Shown: positions 9,520 to 19,500, numbered from the stretch's first letter. The stretch: DNA of 64,000 bases from Onthophagus taurus (GCF_036711975.1 NC_091966.1:31441501-31505500), one strand, 5' to 3'. Translations and numbers: made by a program. Notes: a model not told the origin generated them from the sequence alone.

Positions 9520-10790
9520 AAAATGTCATCGGTTACAAGTGTTGCGTATACTGACGTATTATACATTTATGGTTTCTGTGGCGGAAACGCGGCAGCAGCT
9601 CGTTGAGAGTACCAGGAGCGGTATCCAAATAGACGGATCCCTCAGGTTAACGTAGAGACTGGTAATTTAAAAAAAAGCCGAATTTAAAAAAAGTCGCACG
9701 TATTGGACCTACTCGTCTTAATGCAGAAGATGAAGTTTTTGATGCATTCGAAGAAGCATCGACACCCAGTACAAGAAACGTAGCCACTAATCTGGGGATG
9801 TCACAATGGAAGCTATGGTCAACTCTTCGACAAACGGGCAACCATCCATGCCACTATACTCCTGTCCAAGCAGTTGAAGAAGACGTGCCGTATTGTTTTA
9901 AATGCTGACAGTGAAGATGGATATTTCTTGAAAGAATTTTGTGGGCATTAAACTAAAACTAGAACTAACACTAGCACTATCACAAGAACTAACACTAGAC
10001 CTAGAACTAGAATCTTTCGGGTTAACCCATGCGTTTTTTGAAAAAATGTTTGACGTTTCGGATGCCATGTTGCAACTTCGAACTTGTTTCTGAAGAAGGT
10101 TGCAACATGGCATCCGAAACGTCAAACATTTTTTCAAAAAAAACGCACGGCTTAACCCGAAAGATTCTAGTTCTAGGTCTAGTGTTAGTTCTTGTGATAG
10201 TGCTAGTGTTAGTTCTAGTTTTAGTGTAATTAATATCGGCCGTGAAAGCCTTCGTACTTATAAGGTATAACAAATCTTCATAATTTACATTATTGGACGG
10301 ACAAAAATCAAAAGTTGCTCAAATTCAAAGAAAATGTTGCATAAACTTGTGGATTGGGCTTATTAGAAATAATTTAATTGGTGCTTATTTTTTACCGGAT
10401 CGTTTAACTAGCGCAGTATGAATTTTTACATAATAATTTAATAGTCCTGCTTGACCATATACCCTTAGAAAACAGAATGTAATATGGTTTTCCAGCATGA
10501 TGGATGCCCTGCACACACTATTTCCAAAGTGATCGAAATTTATTAAATGAAATGTTTCCTAATCACTGGATCCTTAATCCTTGATTTTTATGAGTGGGGC
10601 CACATGAAAGAAAGAGTGTATGCTACACAAGTCAACTTTAAGGATGAATGAATAGAAAAAATCCAAAACGAAGCATATGTTTTAAAAACATTAATTACAA
10701 GTAAGATAACAAGATTGGAAATCAAGGAAAGAGCTCATACATGTATTCGGAATAGAGATGTATAGGACTTGTAGTTATGAGTTCTTTCTA
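9520..10790 (+). pseudogene. Mariner-like transposase with DUF4817-type N-terminus, decayed
   Basis: The N-terminal part (9,525-9,900) reads 'YGFCGGNAAAAR', 'EYQERYPNRRIPQ' and 'STPSTRNVATNLGMSQWKLW', matching the helix-turn-helix DUF4817/HTH region of insect IS630-Tc1-mariner proteins. The catalytic-domain part (from about 10,340) reads 'VWIGLIRNNLIG', 'FLPDRL', 'VFQHDGCPAH' and 'LNEMFPNHWIL' with shifts. 'HDGCPAH' holds the conserved second aspartate. Many stops and frameshifts show it is dead. A 274-bp foldback (9,952-10,225) is inserted between the two domains. It lies within the inverted ends of the larger element at 5,578-11,393 and so probably inserted into it later. Confidence 0.75.
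9952..10225. mobile_element. Foldback element, 274-bp near-perfect palindrome
   Basis: The left arm starts ACTAAAACTAGAACTAAC and the right arm ends GTTAGTTCTAGTTTTAGT. The inner arms read GACGTTTCGGATGCCATG at 10,052 and CATGGCATCCGAAACGTC at 10,105. The arms are about 122 nt each. The outer thirds are degenerate tandem ACTAGAACTAAC units, and the inner third is a unique sequence. It interrupts a mariner-like transposase remnant. ATTAA occurs next to each end and may be a target duplication. The inner core recurs alone at 40,229. Confidence 0.85.
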
Positions 10791-11100
10791 GACAGAATTA
10801 AACAATGCGTTACTTACCTTTGGTTACTTGTTTTTGTTGATGTGCTACATAAAATTGCTTAATTTTTATGGTTTTTTCAAGGAAGGTTATATTCACTCCA
10901 ATTGTTATCATATAAATTATTTGTTTAGTCAATGATTGATAGCTATCTATTAATGAATTGAATGTCAACCCTAGAATTTATTGCAATCAGGAATCAACGG
11001 TTTTAGTTTCTATTCAATGCTTATCTTATTAGCTAATTGGAAAGACATTTATACCTGCTTAATATCTCATTTGAAAGGTTATAAAACAGAAGTTAAAAAT

Positions 11101-11393
11101 AGACGCTCATAAAAAATTTGTTTGTTTAAAAATTAACTTAAGTCAGGAAACATTTTTCCCTGTATTTTTAAACAAGAGCAGTCTATCCAGAAAAGTCAAT
11201 ATGTTGCCAAAGAAACTATTATTAAACTCTAAATGCCAATATTTGTAGGAGATTATACTAAAAATTTACAAAAAGCAAAAATTCCTAAACTATTCAACTT
11301 TGTATAATGCATATTTGGCTTAATCAATAATTGTAAATGAGCTCTATAATAATGCATTTCAATAAATACATTTATGTGCCAGGCTCCCTGTAT
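11101..11393 (-). repeat. Right terminal inverted repeat of the 5.8-kb element
   Basis: Reverse-complement partner of 5,578-5,912. This arm keeps the complete tip, CCCTGTAT on the plus strand, next to AATAAA. The end lies 58 bp beyond the PAK1IP1-like stop codon. Confidence 0.85.
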
Positions 11394-11435
11394 AATAAAG
11401 TGGAAATAAAGAACAAAATTATTCGTTTATATTTT

Positions 11436-11441
11436 TTTATT
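11436..11441 (-). terminator. Poly(A) signal of the PAK1IP1-like gene
   Basis: TTTATT on the plus strand gives AATAAA on the minus strand 10 nt after the stop codon. Together with the convergent folliculin signal at 5,572, it shows how tightly these 3' ends were packed before the transposon inserted. Confidence 0.5.
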
Positions 11442-11450
11442 TTAACATTA

Positions 11451-12600
11451 TTAATTTTTTTTCTTTTTAAGTTTCTTTCCTCCATCAGTACTAAATCCAA
11501 CCTTTTTCTTCTTCTTTATTGGTTCATTATCTTCCAATTCAACACCTTTCTCAACAACAACTTCAACTTTAGCTTTTTTTATAATATTCTTTTCCTTTAC
11601 TTCTTTTACAACCTCAACATTTTCAGTTTCAACTTCATCTTTAATTTCACCCGGTATAATAACCAAACAAGTATGCCTACATCCAGTTGAACATTTCACA
11701 ATCTCATCAAGATCAACATCAAAAACTTTAATTTCCCCATTACTCGAACAAGTAACAATATATCCATTTTGAGTATCTAAGGATTTAACTCGCGAATTAT
11801 GTGCTTGAATAACTTTAATTTCATCTCCTTCAGCACTAAATTTAGCTAATTCGCCATTTTCAAATCCCACTAACAAAGTGTTTTCATCAAAAAATAAGGC
11901 ATGAGTCACTTTATTTTTGTGTTCGATACTATGCTTTATCCCACCACTTTTAATACTCCAAATGTCGCTTGTATTACCTCCACATAAGATAAAATCAACT
12001 CCATTTGGGGACCAATTTATACTTTGCATTAACTTGGCTTGTTTATATTTACTATTTAAATTTATTGCGTAAGCTTGTCGACCTTTTATTAAATTCCAAG
12101 TTCTTATTGAACCATCGGCTCCTAATGTTAAAGCTAACTTTCCTGTTGAATGAATTGCAATATCGATTATTGCAGCTCCTTTATGTGCTTTTTCCCACAC
12201 CTTTTCAACTTGCCAATTTCCTACTCTTGTAATTGATAACATCCCATCAGCACTACCACTCATCAAGTGAGTGTGTTGAGGGGTAAATTTAAGACAATTT
12301 ACTGTTGCATTATGATGTGTTAACATACAATGTTCTTTTCTTGTTTTTAAATCATAAATTACTATCCGATCATCCGCTCCTCCTGATGCTAAGTAAGGAT
12401 TTGAGAAACTCACACAACGTAAACTACTCGAGTGCGTGTGGGACGCAAAACTTTGAACTAATTCTTGTGACTAAAAAAAAAAAGAAATTATTTAAGTTTT
12501 TTTTAGTTATTGAGTTGCTTACTTTTGGGTTAAATTTATAACCGATTAAAAATTCTTCGTATGTGCCTAAAATTACTTCGAAAAGAGCTGTTTTAACCAT
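11451..12600 (-). CDS. PAK1IP1: PAK1IP1/MAK11-like WD40 ribosome-biogenesis protein, two exons
   Basis: Exon 1 is 12,523-12,600 (26 codons, starting MVKTALFEVILGTYEE). The intron is 12,471-12,522 (52 bp, GTAAGC...TTTAG). Exon 2 is 11,451-12,470. The spliced product is 365 aa. WD40 blades are visible as 'LASGGADDRIVIYDL', 'HLMSGSADGMLSITRV', 'ALTLGADGSIRTWNL', 'YIVTCSSNGEIKVFDV' and weaker ones between. 'HSTGKLALTLGADGSIRTWN' matches the human PAK1IP1 'HPSGKLALSVGTDKTLRTWN' segment. The C-terminus is lysine-rich ('KKKKKVGFSTDGGKKLKKKK'), typical of this nucleolar family. Its role is 60S ribosomal subunit maturation (yeast Mak11), with a reported PAK1-binding activity in vertebrates. It is head-to-head with the zinc-finger gene, with 367 bp between the starts. 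Confidence 0.87.
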
Positions 12601-12967
12601 TTTGTTATTATTATAACAATTATAACCACGTGAAAGGTTATGTACTTTATTTTTGTTGGTTATGTTTTTAAATATATGTCAAAATTGTCAGTGTCTTCTT
12701 TATCGATATCGTTCGATTTTTTTTTTATAAATATTAAAACGTAATAAATAATTTATAATTTTTGGCTATTTTAATTGTTTTTATTAAAGATAACGTATAT
12801 TAAACAAAAATATGTGCTAAGTATTTTTAATTAATTTGATTTTTATAATATTTGCAGTGCCATCTATTATCAGCTATAATATACTATGATTTTAGGTTAT
12901 GTTTTCTAAGAATTTTCACTGAAGTAATATCAAGATTATTATTAATTTTGAGTAAAAAATAAATTAA
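12601..12967. promoter_or_regulatory. Bidirectional promoter of PAK1IP1-like and zinc-finger genes
   Basis: The 367-bp region lies between two divergent start codons. It holds CACGTG near 12,630 (E-box-like), AAGGTTATG near 12,636, TTGGTTATG near 12,656 and TTAGGTTATG near 12,893. The AGGTTAT word is the reverse complement of the ATAACCT boxes in the COA1/folliculin promoter. A CGATATCG palindrome is near 12,702. Which elements are bound by factors cannot be told from sequence alone. Confidence 0.55.
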
Positions 12968-15900
12968 ATGACCGCCTGCAGAGGTTGTATGGGTAAAAAT
13001 GAGCGGATGGAATCCGTTTTTGGCGCAGTTCAAGAATATAATATCACGTTAAGCGAAATGTTTACTGATTGCACTTCATTGGGGGTAAATTCCAATTTAT
13101 AATTTATGTTTTGATTAATTCTGTATTGTAGGTAACAAAAAACGACGGTTTACCAGAATATTTATGCGATATCTGTGTTAATAAAGTACAGGAATGGTTT
13201 GAATTTAAACAAATGTGCTTGAAATCTGATGAAACATTCCGTGAAGATTTAGCTAAAAACTTTGTTAACGAAATTCAAGTAGATCTAACATGGAGTGAAA
13301 GCGGTGGGGATAGTATTGAATTTGAAGTTGAAACTGAACAAGAGGAGGAAGTTAAAAAGAGAAAATTGCAAAGTGGTAAAGAAAAAGGGAAAAAGAAGAT
13401 GGCAAGAAGCAATAATAGTAAAAAGGAAATAAATGTTAATGAAAATGACGAAAAAGTCGATGATGATGATAATGTAAACGATGAGAATCCAATAAGTGAT
13501 CATACTTATGCTTCTGTAAGGATATAACCTAAATTAATTTAACATGTTCGCTAACTGCGCCTTCTACAGTAGTTTTTTCTCATGTACCATTTGTTTGTAC
13601 AATAGTTTCTTTGATTTCGAAATTCAGGTTTATGTTATTTACATGTTTTTGCTAAATTTTTATGAAAAAAGACCTAGTCTACCAATGTGGACACATCGGA
13701 ATTTCTTCAAAGGCTCTTGTCTTTTTCTAAATACAATGTAATGAGATATACAAACCAAAATGAATACTATAGCAACCCATAATATTACAAAATATAATTA
13801 TTGTGAACTGTGCCAGATTGTGAAGAATGGATCTACACATAAAACCAGGGTTTTCTGAACATATCAGGCAGTTGTATTTGGATTTCTTGTAAACTCCACC
13901 TCTGCTACATTGGCGACACCTTTTCATTGCGGATTTATCTTTCTGTGTGGAGGGAACTGCCTCCAGATAATGGAATTCTGTTTGTTGGTCTGTGGTTGGC
14001 CTAGTATATTCATCATTGATCTGTAGAATATCTTTATAACTACATCTCTGAACCTCAAGAGATCAATTTTGGTTGTCACTCTTTCTTTCTTATATTATGT
14101 AATAAGCATTCCATATTGCAATATCTATAAGATGAAAGAACACTTTTCTGTACCATCTTATGGTTTTCCTTGGCGATGGGTAGTATCCCATTAAAGATGT
14201 GTAATACTGGGCTGCGCGGCGCGATTGAGTTAACTCAGTACAGTGTGTTACGTGCGCTGATACCCAACTTTAAAATGTGTTAATTCAATTGCGTCACCGT
14301 TGGCCAGCGTGCGCTAGGTGTCGCTTAATACTAGTAAGCCACTATTTCGCTAAAAAATATTTTACTTTTTTGCTTTGAAAACATGATTTGGGTACCAATA
14401 TTGAATATGTAAATATATCTGTACTATTTTTCAATATTGTATAACAAAATTTTGTAACCTTAATAACTTACTTTAGATATATTGCAATAATACAAAAAAA
14501 TGGACACTAATTTCACTACAATATTCCGCATAAACTCAGGGCTGCGCTCCGTATTGGCTTGCAATAATATTTAATAGGCCCCATACACCTGCAAACAAAT
14601 TACGCAAACTGACGTGGTTATTGTGCAAACAAGGTTACCCATACACTGTACACAATTTTACACAAACTTCAATTGCTTGTGTTGTGTACGCATGGAAACA
14701 TGCCGCCTGACGAAGCAGCCTATTGAGCTATAAAATTGCTATTGCGTGGGAAGATGGTGTTAGAAAAAGAAAGTAGAGAGTATGGATGAAAGAGTGGTTA
14801 AAGAAAAGATCACTTTAGCCACGCAAATCTTCTCAAAGAACTTAAGTTGAGTTCACTATCAGACTATAAAAATTATTTACGAATGGATCCCACTACTTTT
14901 GGTGAATTATTGGTCATGGTAACACTACTTATACAAAAACAAGACACAATATCACCACCTTCTACTAACACACGCGAAACTGTGGTTATTGCACGATGTG
15001 TCACACAAACCCCATACACAATGTTTGCATTGTGTATGGGATTTTGAATTTCCGCAACCAGTTGCGGAACGCATCAACCAACATCATACACTACTATCAT
15101 CATATTTTTGGTCAAGGTACTTGTGGTCTTCCGTTGTACACGTCATTTCCGGACATTCTGTATATGAGAGGTTGTTTAAGTTCCTATGCTGCAATACTAT
15201 GATTTTAGTTTGTGTGCGAGGGGAAAGAGTGGGAGTGTTTCGTGACGTAAGTGACAGTGAATTGCGCGCGCAATCTCAAGGTCATGTTTAGTGAGAGTTG
15301 AAGTGTCTGTCTTCACTAGTGTAACATAAATCAATTACCTACTACTTTAGTTTCCCTCAATTATTTTATGATAAGTGAACTTATATCAAAAATGAAGTTG
15401 AATTATTTTGCATTTCACTATCAGTTAATTATATACCACATTAAATATATTAAACTAATTCAATTACATTATTTTAAAAATTTGAATTATTTCCCGGTAT
15501 TATTTTCTGCCAATGACGTAATGCGCAGTAAGGTTGCGTATGAACCTAAACAACCTCTTATATATAAACCTTGGGCGCAGCTGTCCAACGAGCGATAGAT
15601 GTAATGCATCAGCAACTGTGTTATGGCGCAATTGAGTTGATACATTGCGTTAACTCACTTAGGTGCGCCAGTATCAGTGTGTTAGCGCAGCAAATTTTGC
15701 TGCGTTACACATGGTTATATCCCATCATCTGGTCTGATTTCTGTATCCCGGACATGTACTTATTGTAGGCGAGAACACACTCTGGTTTTATTACTTGTTT
15801 TCCTTTTCTATTCGTTGCTTCTACCATTCGGTATTTATGTATTGTTGATATCATAGTCACCAATCTCTTGTTCTTCCAGTTGGTAACTAACACTGGAGCT

Positions 15901-17842
15901 ATTCTTTTCCACACGGCTTCTCCTTTCTTAATTTTTTCTTTAAATAATTGTTTCGGATTTTCCTTTCTAAATTTTATAAAGTTCCTACAAGGTTCGTCTT
16001 ACTTTTGAACAAATATTTTGCTAGCCGCACATTAGTCTAATAATAATCAAGGTATATGTTATGCCCTTTATCCAAATAGTCTTTTGGTAGTTCCGTTACG
16101 ACTGAAAACGAGTGGGAATGCTCTTGATCATTGTCTAACCTTAATGAATTTAGTTATTTCAGGTAGCGTCACATATTTCCATTTCCTAGACTTGTTTCTC
16201 GTATTTTCTGCAACCGGCACTGATGTTGTTGCACGATTATTTGTTTTAGTTGCATCTTTATTTATTATATCATCGTCAAAGAATAATCTAGAGTAGTCGA
16301 TAGGTTTGGCATTATTGCCCAAATTCGATATAAACTTTCCGCGGCATTCCAATCCAACTCATTATCAGACTCAGACTGCAAAGCTGGTGTAGCAGGAGGT
16401 GTAGAACCATTTGAGTTTATTTCATCATCAGTAGAAGGGCCCAAATCTTGAAGCGATAAGTCAGCCAAATTCGCTAAATGTGTAGATTTAAACCATCATC
16501 TAAATGCATTAGCAAACGCGTCCAGTAAACTGAACGCCGGTAGCGAAGGTGTTAAGCTAAATCAAAAATTGTTTATTTTTAGGTTGATAAATCTCCAACG
16601 ACGAATTATTATCACTGTCGATCATGTTTAAAAATTTTCACCGATTTAAAAGTCCTTCAAAATCATATAAGTTCAGATCATCCCACCGTTTTACAATGTA
16701 AATTTTGTAACCAAGAGTAGGTATAGTTCTAAAACAACTATACAAATTTCTAAAGTTATTTATTTTTAAGATTTTCCGAACACCTCGATTTCGTGCTCCA
16801 TTTATCAATTTGTAATAAAACTAATAACGAAGAATCTAAATTATTAGACCAAAACGAATTAAAACAATCAGAACCGGAAAAACAAAAAATCATAAAAAAA
16901 CCAAAAAGGCCCAAAAAATCCACAGTTTATTCTCACATGTGTCATATTTGTGGCCGATGTTTCGCCAACCCGCACTCATTAAAAACCCATTGTATAATCC
17001 ACACCGGCGTAAAAAATTGGGTTTGCGAACTTTGCGGGAAAAGATATACCACACTATACAGTTTAAATTGTCACATGTGTACTCACGAAGAGGTGAAACT
17101 TAAACATCAATGCACTTATTGTCCGAGAACATTTCACGGAAAAGTTGAACTTGAAAATCACCTTAGAATCCACACAGGAGAACGTCCGTTTAAATGTCCC
17201 ATTTGCTCAAAAGCATTTCGTTTAAAAAGTACTATGAAAACACACTATGAAAGACACGCCTGCGAAAACGACAAAGGAATACGAAGATACACCTGCTCAA
17301 ATTGCAATAAATCGTTTATTAGTGATATTAGTCTTCAAAGACATGTTGAATCTAAATGTCATAGAAATGATCAAAAAGAATCTAAAGATCACGATAAAGA
17401 AAGCGGGGAAGAAACTACGTTTCCTTGTCATATATGTAAAAAAGAATTTCGTTCCGAACGAAATTTAAAATCCCATTTGCTTAGACACACTGCGAACAGG
17501 CCGTTTGTTTGTACGGTTTGTTATAGAAATTTTCGAGAGGAAGCCACCCTTGAAGCACATCTTAGATTCCATGCAAGACCGAAACCATTTCAATGTGAAA
17601 TTTGTGATAAACGGTTTGTTGATAGATCGGCGCTTAGATGCCATAATAGAACACACACTGGGGAGAAGCCTTTTGAGTGTGAAGTTTGTACCAAAAGATT
17701 TTCCGCTAAGATGTCTTTGAAGGCTCACATGAGAAGTCATACCGGGGAGAAACCATTTAAATGTTCCTTATGTAATCGTTCATTTACGCAAAGATGTTCT
17801 TATCAAACTCATATATTAACAATTCATAATGGTCAAGTTTAA
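12968..17842 (+). CDS. ZAD-domain C2H2 zinc-finger protein, four exons, 568 aa
   Basis: Exons: 12,968-13,084, 13,132-13,515, 16,583-16,716 and 16,771-17,842. All introns have GT/AG, and the joined frame is 1,707 nt. The N-terminus is a zinc-finger-associated (ZAD) domain with cysteines at 4, 7, 51 and 54 (TACRGC and YLCDIC). An acidic then lysine-rich linker spans about 85-165. Fingers follow: one normal and one with a C..C followed by a single clear His across exons 3-4, then about ten C2H2 fingers to the C-terminus, several joined by TGEKPF/TGERPF linkers. ZAD proteins dimerise through the N-terminus, bind DNA with the fingers and are a large insect-expanded transcription-factor and insulator family. 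The exact orthologue is not recognisable. Intron 2 contains a 3-kb piggyBac-like element. The poly(A) signal is AATAAA near 17,850. Confidence 0.88.
14192..15717. mobile_element. Element with 8-bp target duplication nested in the piggyBac-like copy
   Basis: TATCCCAT occurs at 14,184-14,191 and 15,718-15,725. On the minus strand both copies fall in the same transposase codons (MGY), so the insertion point is fixed by protein continuity. The ends are TAAAGATGTGTAATAC on the left and, reverse-complemented, TAACCATGTGTAACGC on the right. Subterminal words such as GCGC(A/G)ATTGAGTT and GTGTGTTA recur near both ends. An 8-bp duplication is typical of hAT- or P-type elements, but no transposase of those types is present. 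It contains a truncated Harbinger nuclease fragment. Confidence 0.6.
14580..15040 (+). pseudogene. Truncated PIF/Harbinger nuclease fragment with CCCATACAC ends
   Basis: The plus-strand reading gives 'WMKEWLKKRSHFSHANLLKE', then 'LSDYKNYLRMDPTTFGELL' and 'VTLLIQKQDT', the N-terminal part of the Harbinger nuclease. The catalytic DDE domain is absent. CCCATACACCTGCAAACA at 14,580 is mirrored by GCATTGTGTATGGG ending at 15,040, so the piece looks like an internally deleted copy with its termini. A 13-bp hairpin (15,011-15,023 with 15,028-15,040) sits at the right end. No clear 3-bp TWA duplication is seen. Confidence 0.6.
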
Positions 17843-18009
17843 ATGTTATTAATAAAAATAAAAAATTTAGTTACATAATTTTGTATTATCATTTGTTTTA
17901 TTATGTAATTTATTTTTTTTTTGCAGCAAAATGAAATGATAAGTAATATAAAAATGATGTAATAACGACGAACAACGTGCATATAAAATTCTCAGAAATC
18001 TAAATAAGG

Positions 18010-19500
18010 ATGAGAAAGATACATCTAAGATAAATGTAGTAGATAAGGATCAATGGAAACAGCACTATAGAGACCTATAATAGCATATTGAATTCAAGCT
18101 ACAAACTATACGCTTGGATAAATAACAACAAGAACATAAGTAATCGCTGAAACATTCGTGGACGACAAAATGGCTTTCGAAGAAGTAGATCATGTATTGG
18201 TCTTCACATTACAGCAAAGTATAGAAAAGAGAAGGGAACAAAACATGGAAACACATCACATTCATTGATTACACTAAGGCCTTTACGGTAATAAGAAGCA
18301 AATTGTGGTCAATACTAGAGAAAAGAGAATTTCCTGATCACTTAACCAGAGCAATAAAGAGCCTTTACAGAGATATAAAGCTATAACAATAAACAGTGTC
18401 TCAGACGAAGACTTGGTCTAATTTTGATCTAATCAAAAAATGGAAGGATCAAGATCCAAATGGCATCCGCCTACACCATAACAAAAGCAACTAGCTGAAA
18501 GCACTACTCGCAGACGATCAAATAATTTTTGCTACGTCAGAAGATAACCTTTAAAAAGCCGTACACTTGCTCAATAGCATAAATAGAGATTACAACTGCG
18601 AAATCTCTAAGACAAAAACAATGGTATTTATAAAGCAATAGGAAATGAACCAATAAGAACTAAGATATACATTGATAATGCTCGCTTAGAACAGGTCAGC
18701 CACTTTAAATACCTAGGATGCGACGCTACCTATGAACACGATAAGGACATACATCACAAATTGACAATCTTCACAAGAATGTGTGGAACTATTAGACGAA
18801 CTTTGGGTAATAAATGCAGGAAGGATACCAAAATGAAATTTTATAAGACAATGGCATGATACTAGGAATAAGGATAAAATTTATAACAATTACTGCCGTT
18901 TATCCAAAACACAGCTTGGGCCAGAGTACTTATCTCGAGTGATACTTAACAAACTGCCGAGTGAATTAATAGGAGAGTCTAATAGAAAGACTTTTAAAGG
19001 TAGCTTAAAAAAATTTTGTGTCAGAAAATATTTTATTCCGTGCAGGAGTTCCTAAATGCAGGGATCGGATTGTAACCACCATACGCTCTTGGTTTTTGTT
19101 TATGCTGGTGTACTTATTAAATAAGAAAATGTATTGGAACTGTATGAGCAGCAGCTTAGTAACATAATAAACTATTATTATTATTAATACCGACCCTGAT
19201 GTATGGCAGCGAAGCATGAGCGACAAAGAAAAAGGACCTAAGCAAGATAGAGTCCGCGGAAATGAGGTTTCTAAGAATGTCCAAGGGCTGTAACGGATTG
19301 GATCATATGAGAAACAAAGATATTAGAGAGGAACTGGAACTTTTCGCAGTTGATGAAAAAGTCAAGGAATACAAAGAGAAATGGATGGACCACATGCAGA
19401 GAATACAGGATGATGGAATCCAAAATTGGCACTGCAATATAAACCAAGAGGAAAACGATCAGTGGGACGCCCGAGAAAGAGGTGGCTGAAGGATACGTAC
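18010..19500 (+). pseudogene. Decayed RTE-like non-LTR retrotransposon (reverse transcriptase part)
   Basis: Broken plus-strand frames give 'HIHSLITLRPL'-type sequence around the RT core (family form FIDYTKAFD), 'RSKLWSILEKREFPDHLTRA', 'KSLYRDI', 'FKYLGCDATYE', 'MCGTIRRTLGNKCRKDTKMK' and, after an insertion, 'PTLMYGSEA', 'ESAEMRFLRMSKGCNGLDHM', 'IREELELFAVDEKVKEYKEK' and 'KPRGKRSVGRPRKRWLKDT'. These are the ordered hallmarks of a common insect non-LTR protein. The YADD box itself is degraded ('LLADDQIIF' near 18,510). Stops and frameshifts are frequent. Confidence 0.75.
18858..19187 (+). mobile_element. 5'-truncated LINE 3' end nested in the RTE-like copy
   Basis: The host reading breaks after 'KFYKTMA' and resumes at 'PTLMYGSEA'. 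Between them lies about 330 bp encoding 'SRVILNKLPSELIGESNRKT' and 'FKGSLKKFCVRKYF', resembling the C-terminal end of another LINE ORF2. It is followed by a short 3' UTR and an (ATT)n tail ending at about 19,187. ATAC lies at each junction and may be a short target duplication. Confidence 0.6.

Larger units (their letters stand above)
5578..11393 (+). mobile_element. 5.8-kb DNA transposon with ~300-bp inverted ends, carrying a DUF7869-type gene
   Basis: The sequence 5,578-5,912 and the reverse complement of 11,101-11,393 align end to end. Shared pieces include TTGAAATGCATTATTATAGA, TAATAGTTTCTTTGGCAACA and TTTTTTATGAGCGTCT. The outer end reads ATACAGGGAGCCTGGCACAT in the right arm; the left arm has lost 8 nt there. 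Both ends are flanked by the identical hexamer AATAAA (5,572-5,577 and 11,394-11,399), as expected of a target-site duplication. The interior holds a decayed DUF7869-type gene (6.4-9.4 kb) into which another element (7,267-8,578) inserted, and a mariner-like remnant (9.5-10.8 kb) itself split by a foldback. The element separates the folliculin and PAK1IP1 genes, which would otherwise be convergent and less than 0.2 kb apart. That the DUF7869-type protein is its transposase is an inference. Confidence 0.75.
13543..16551 (-). mobile_element. piggyBac-like element with TTAA duplication, inside intron 2 of the ZAD gene
   Basis: TTAA flanks both ends (13,539-13,542 and 16,552-16,555). The left end CATGTTCGCTAACTGCG and the reverse complement of the right end, CACCTTCGCTACCGGCG, agree at 13 of 17 positions. 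Minus-strand transposase remnants lie between: an acidic N-terminus near 16,468-16,128, 'FKEKIKKGEAVWKR' and 'VLVTNWKNKRLVTMISTIH' near 15,830-15,950, 'YNKYMSGIQKSDQMMGY' near 15,730, 'KTIRWYRKVFFHLIDIAI' near 14,120-14,180, and the cysteine-rich tail 'RCRQCSRGG...CLICSENPGFMC' at 13,830-13,925. Most of the segment that should carry the first two catalytic aspartates is missing, so the copy is inactive. It is further split by a nested element at 14,192-15,717. Confidence 0.85.

Noticed and set aside
11337..12541. Plus-strand open frames opposite the PAK1IP1-like gene
   Set aside because: They are antisense to clearly conserved WD40 codons and have no protein-like motifs.
17247..17740. Overlapping frames on both strands inside the zinc-finger exon
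   Set aside because: They are frame shadows of repeated C2H2 fingers; only the finger-encoding frame shows conserved Cys/His spacing.
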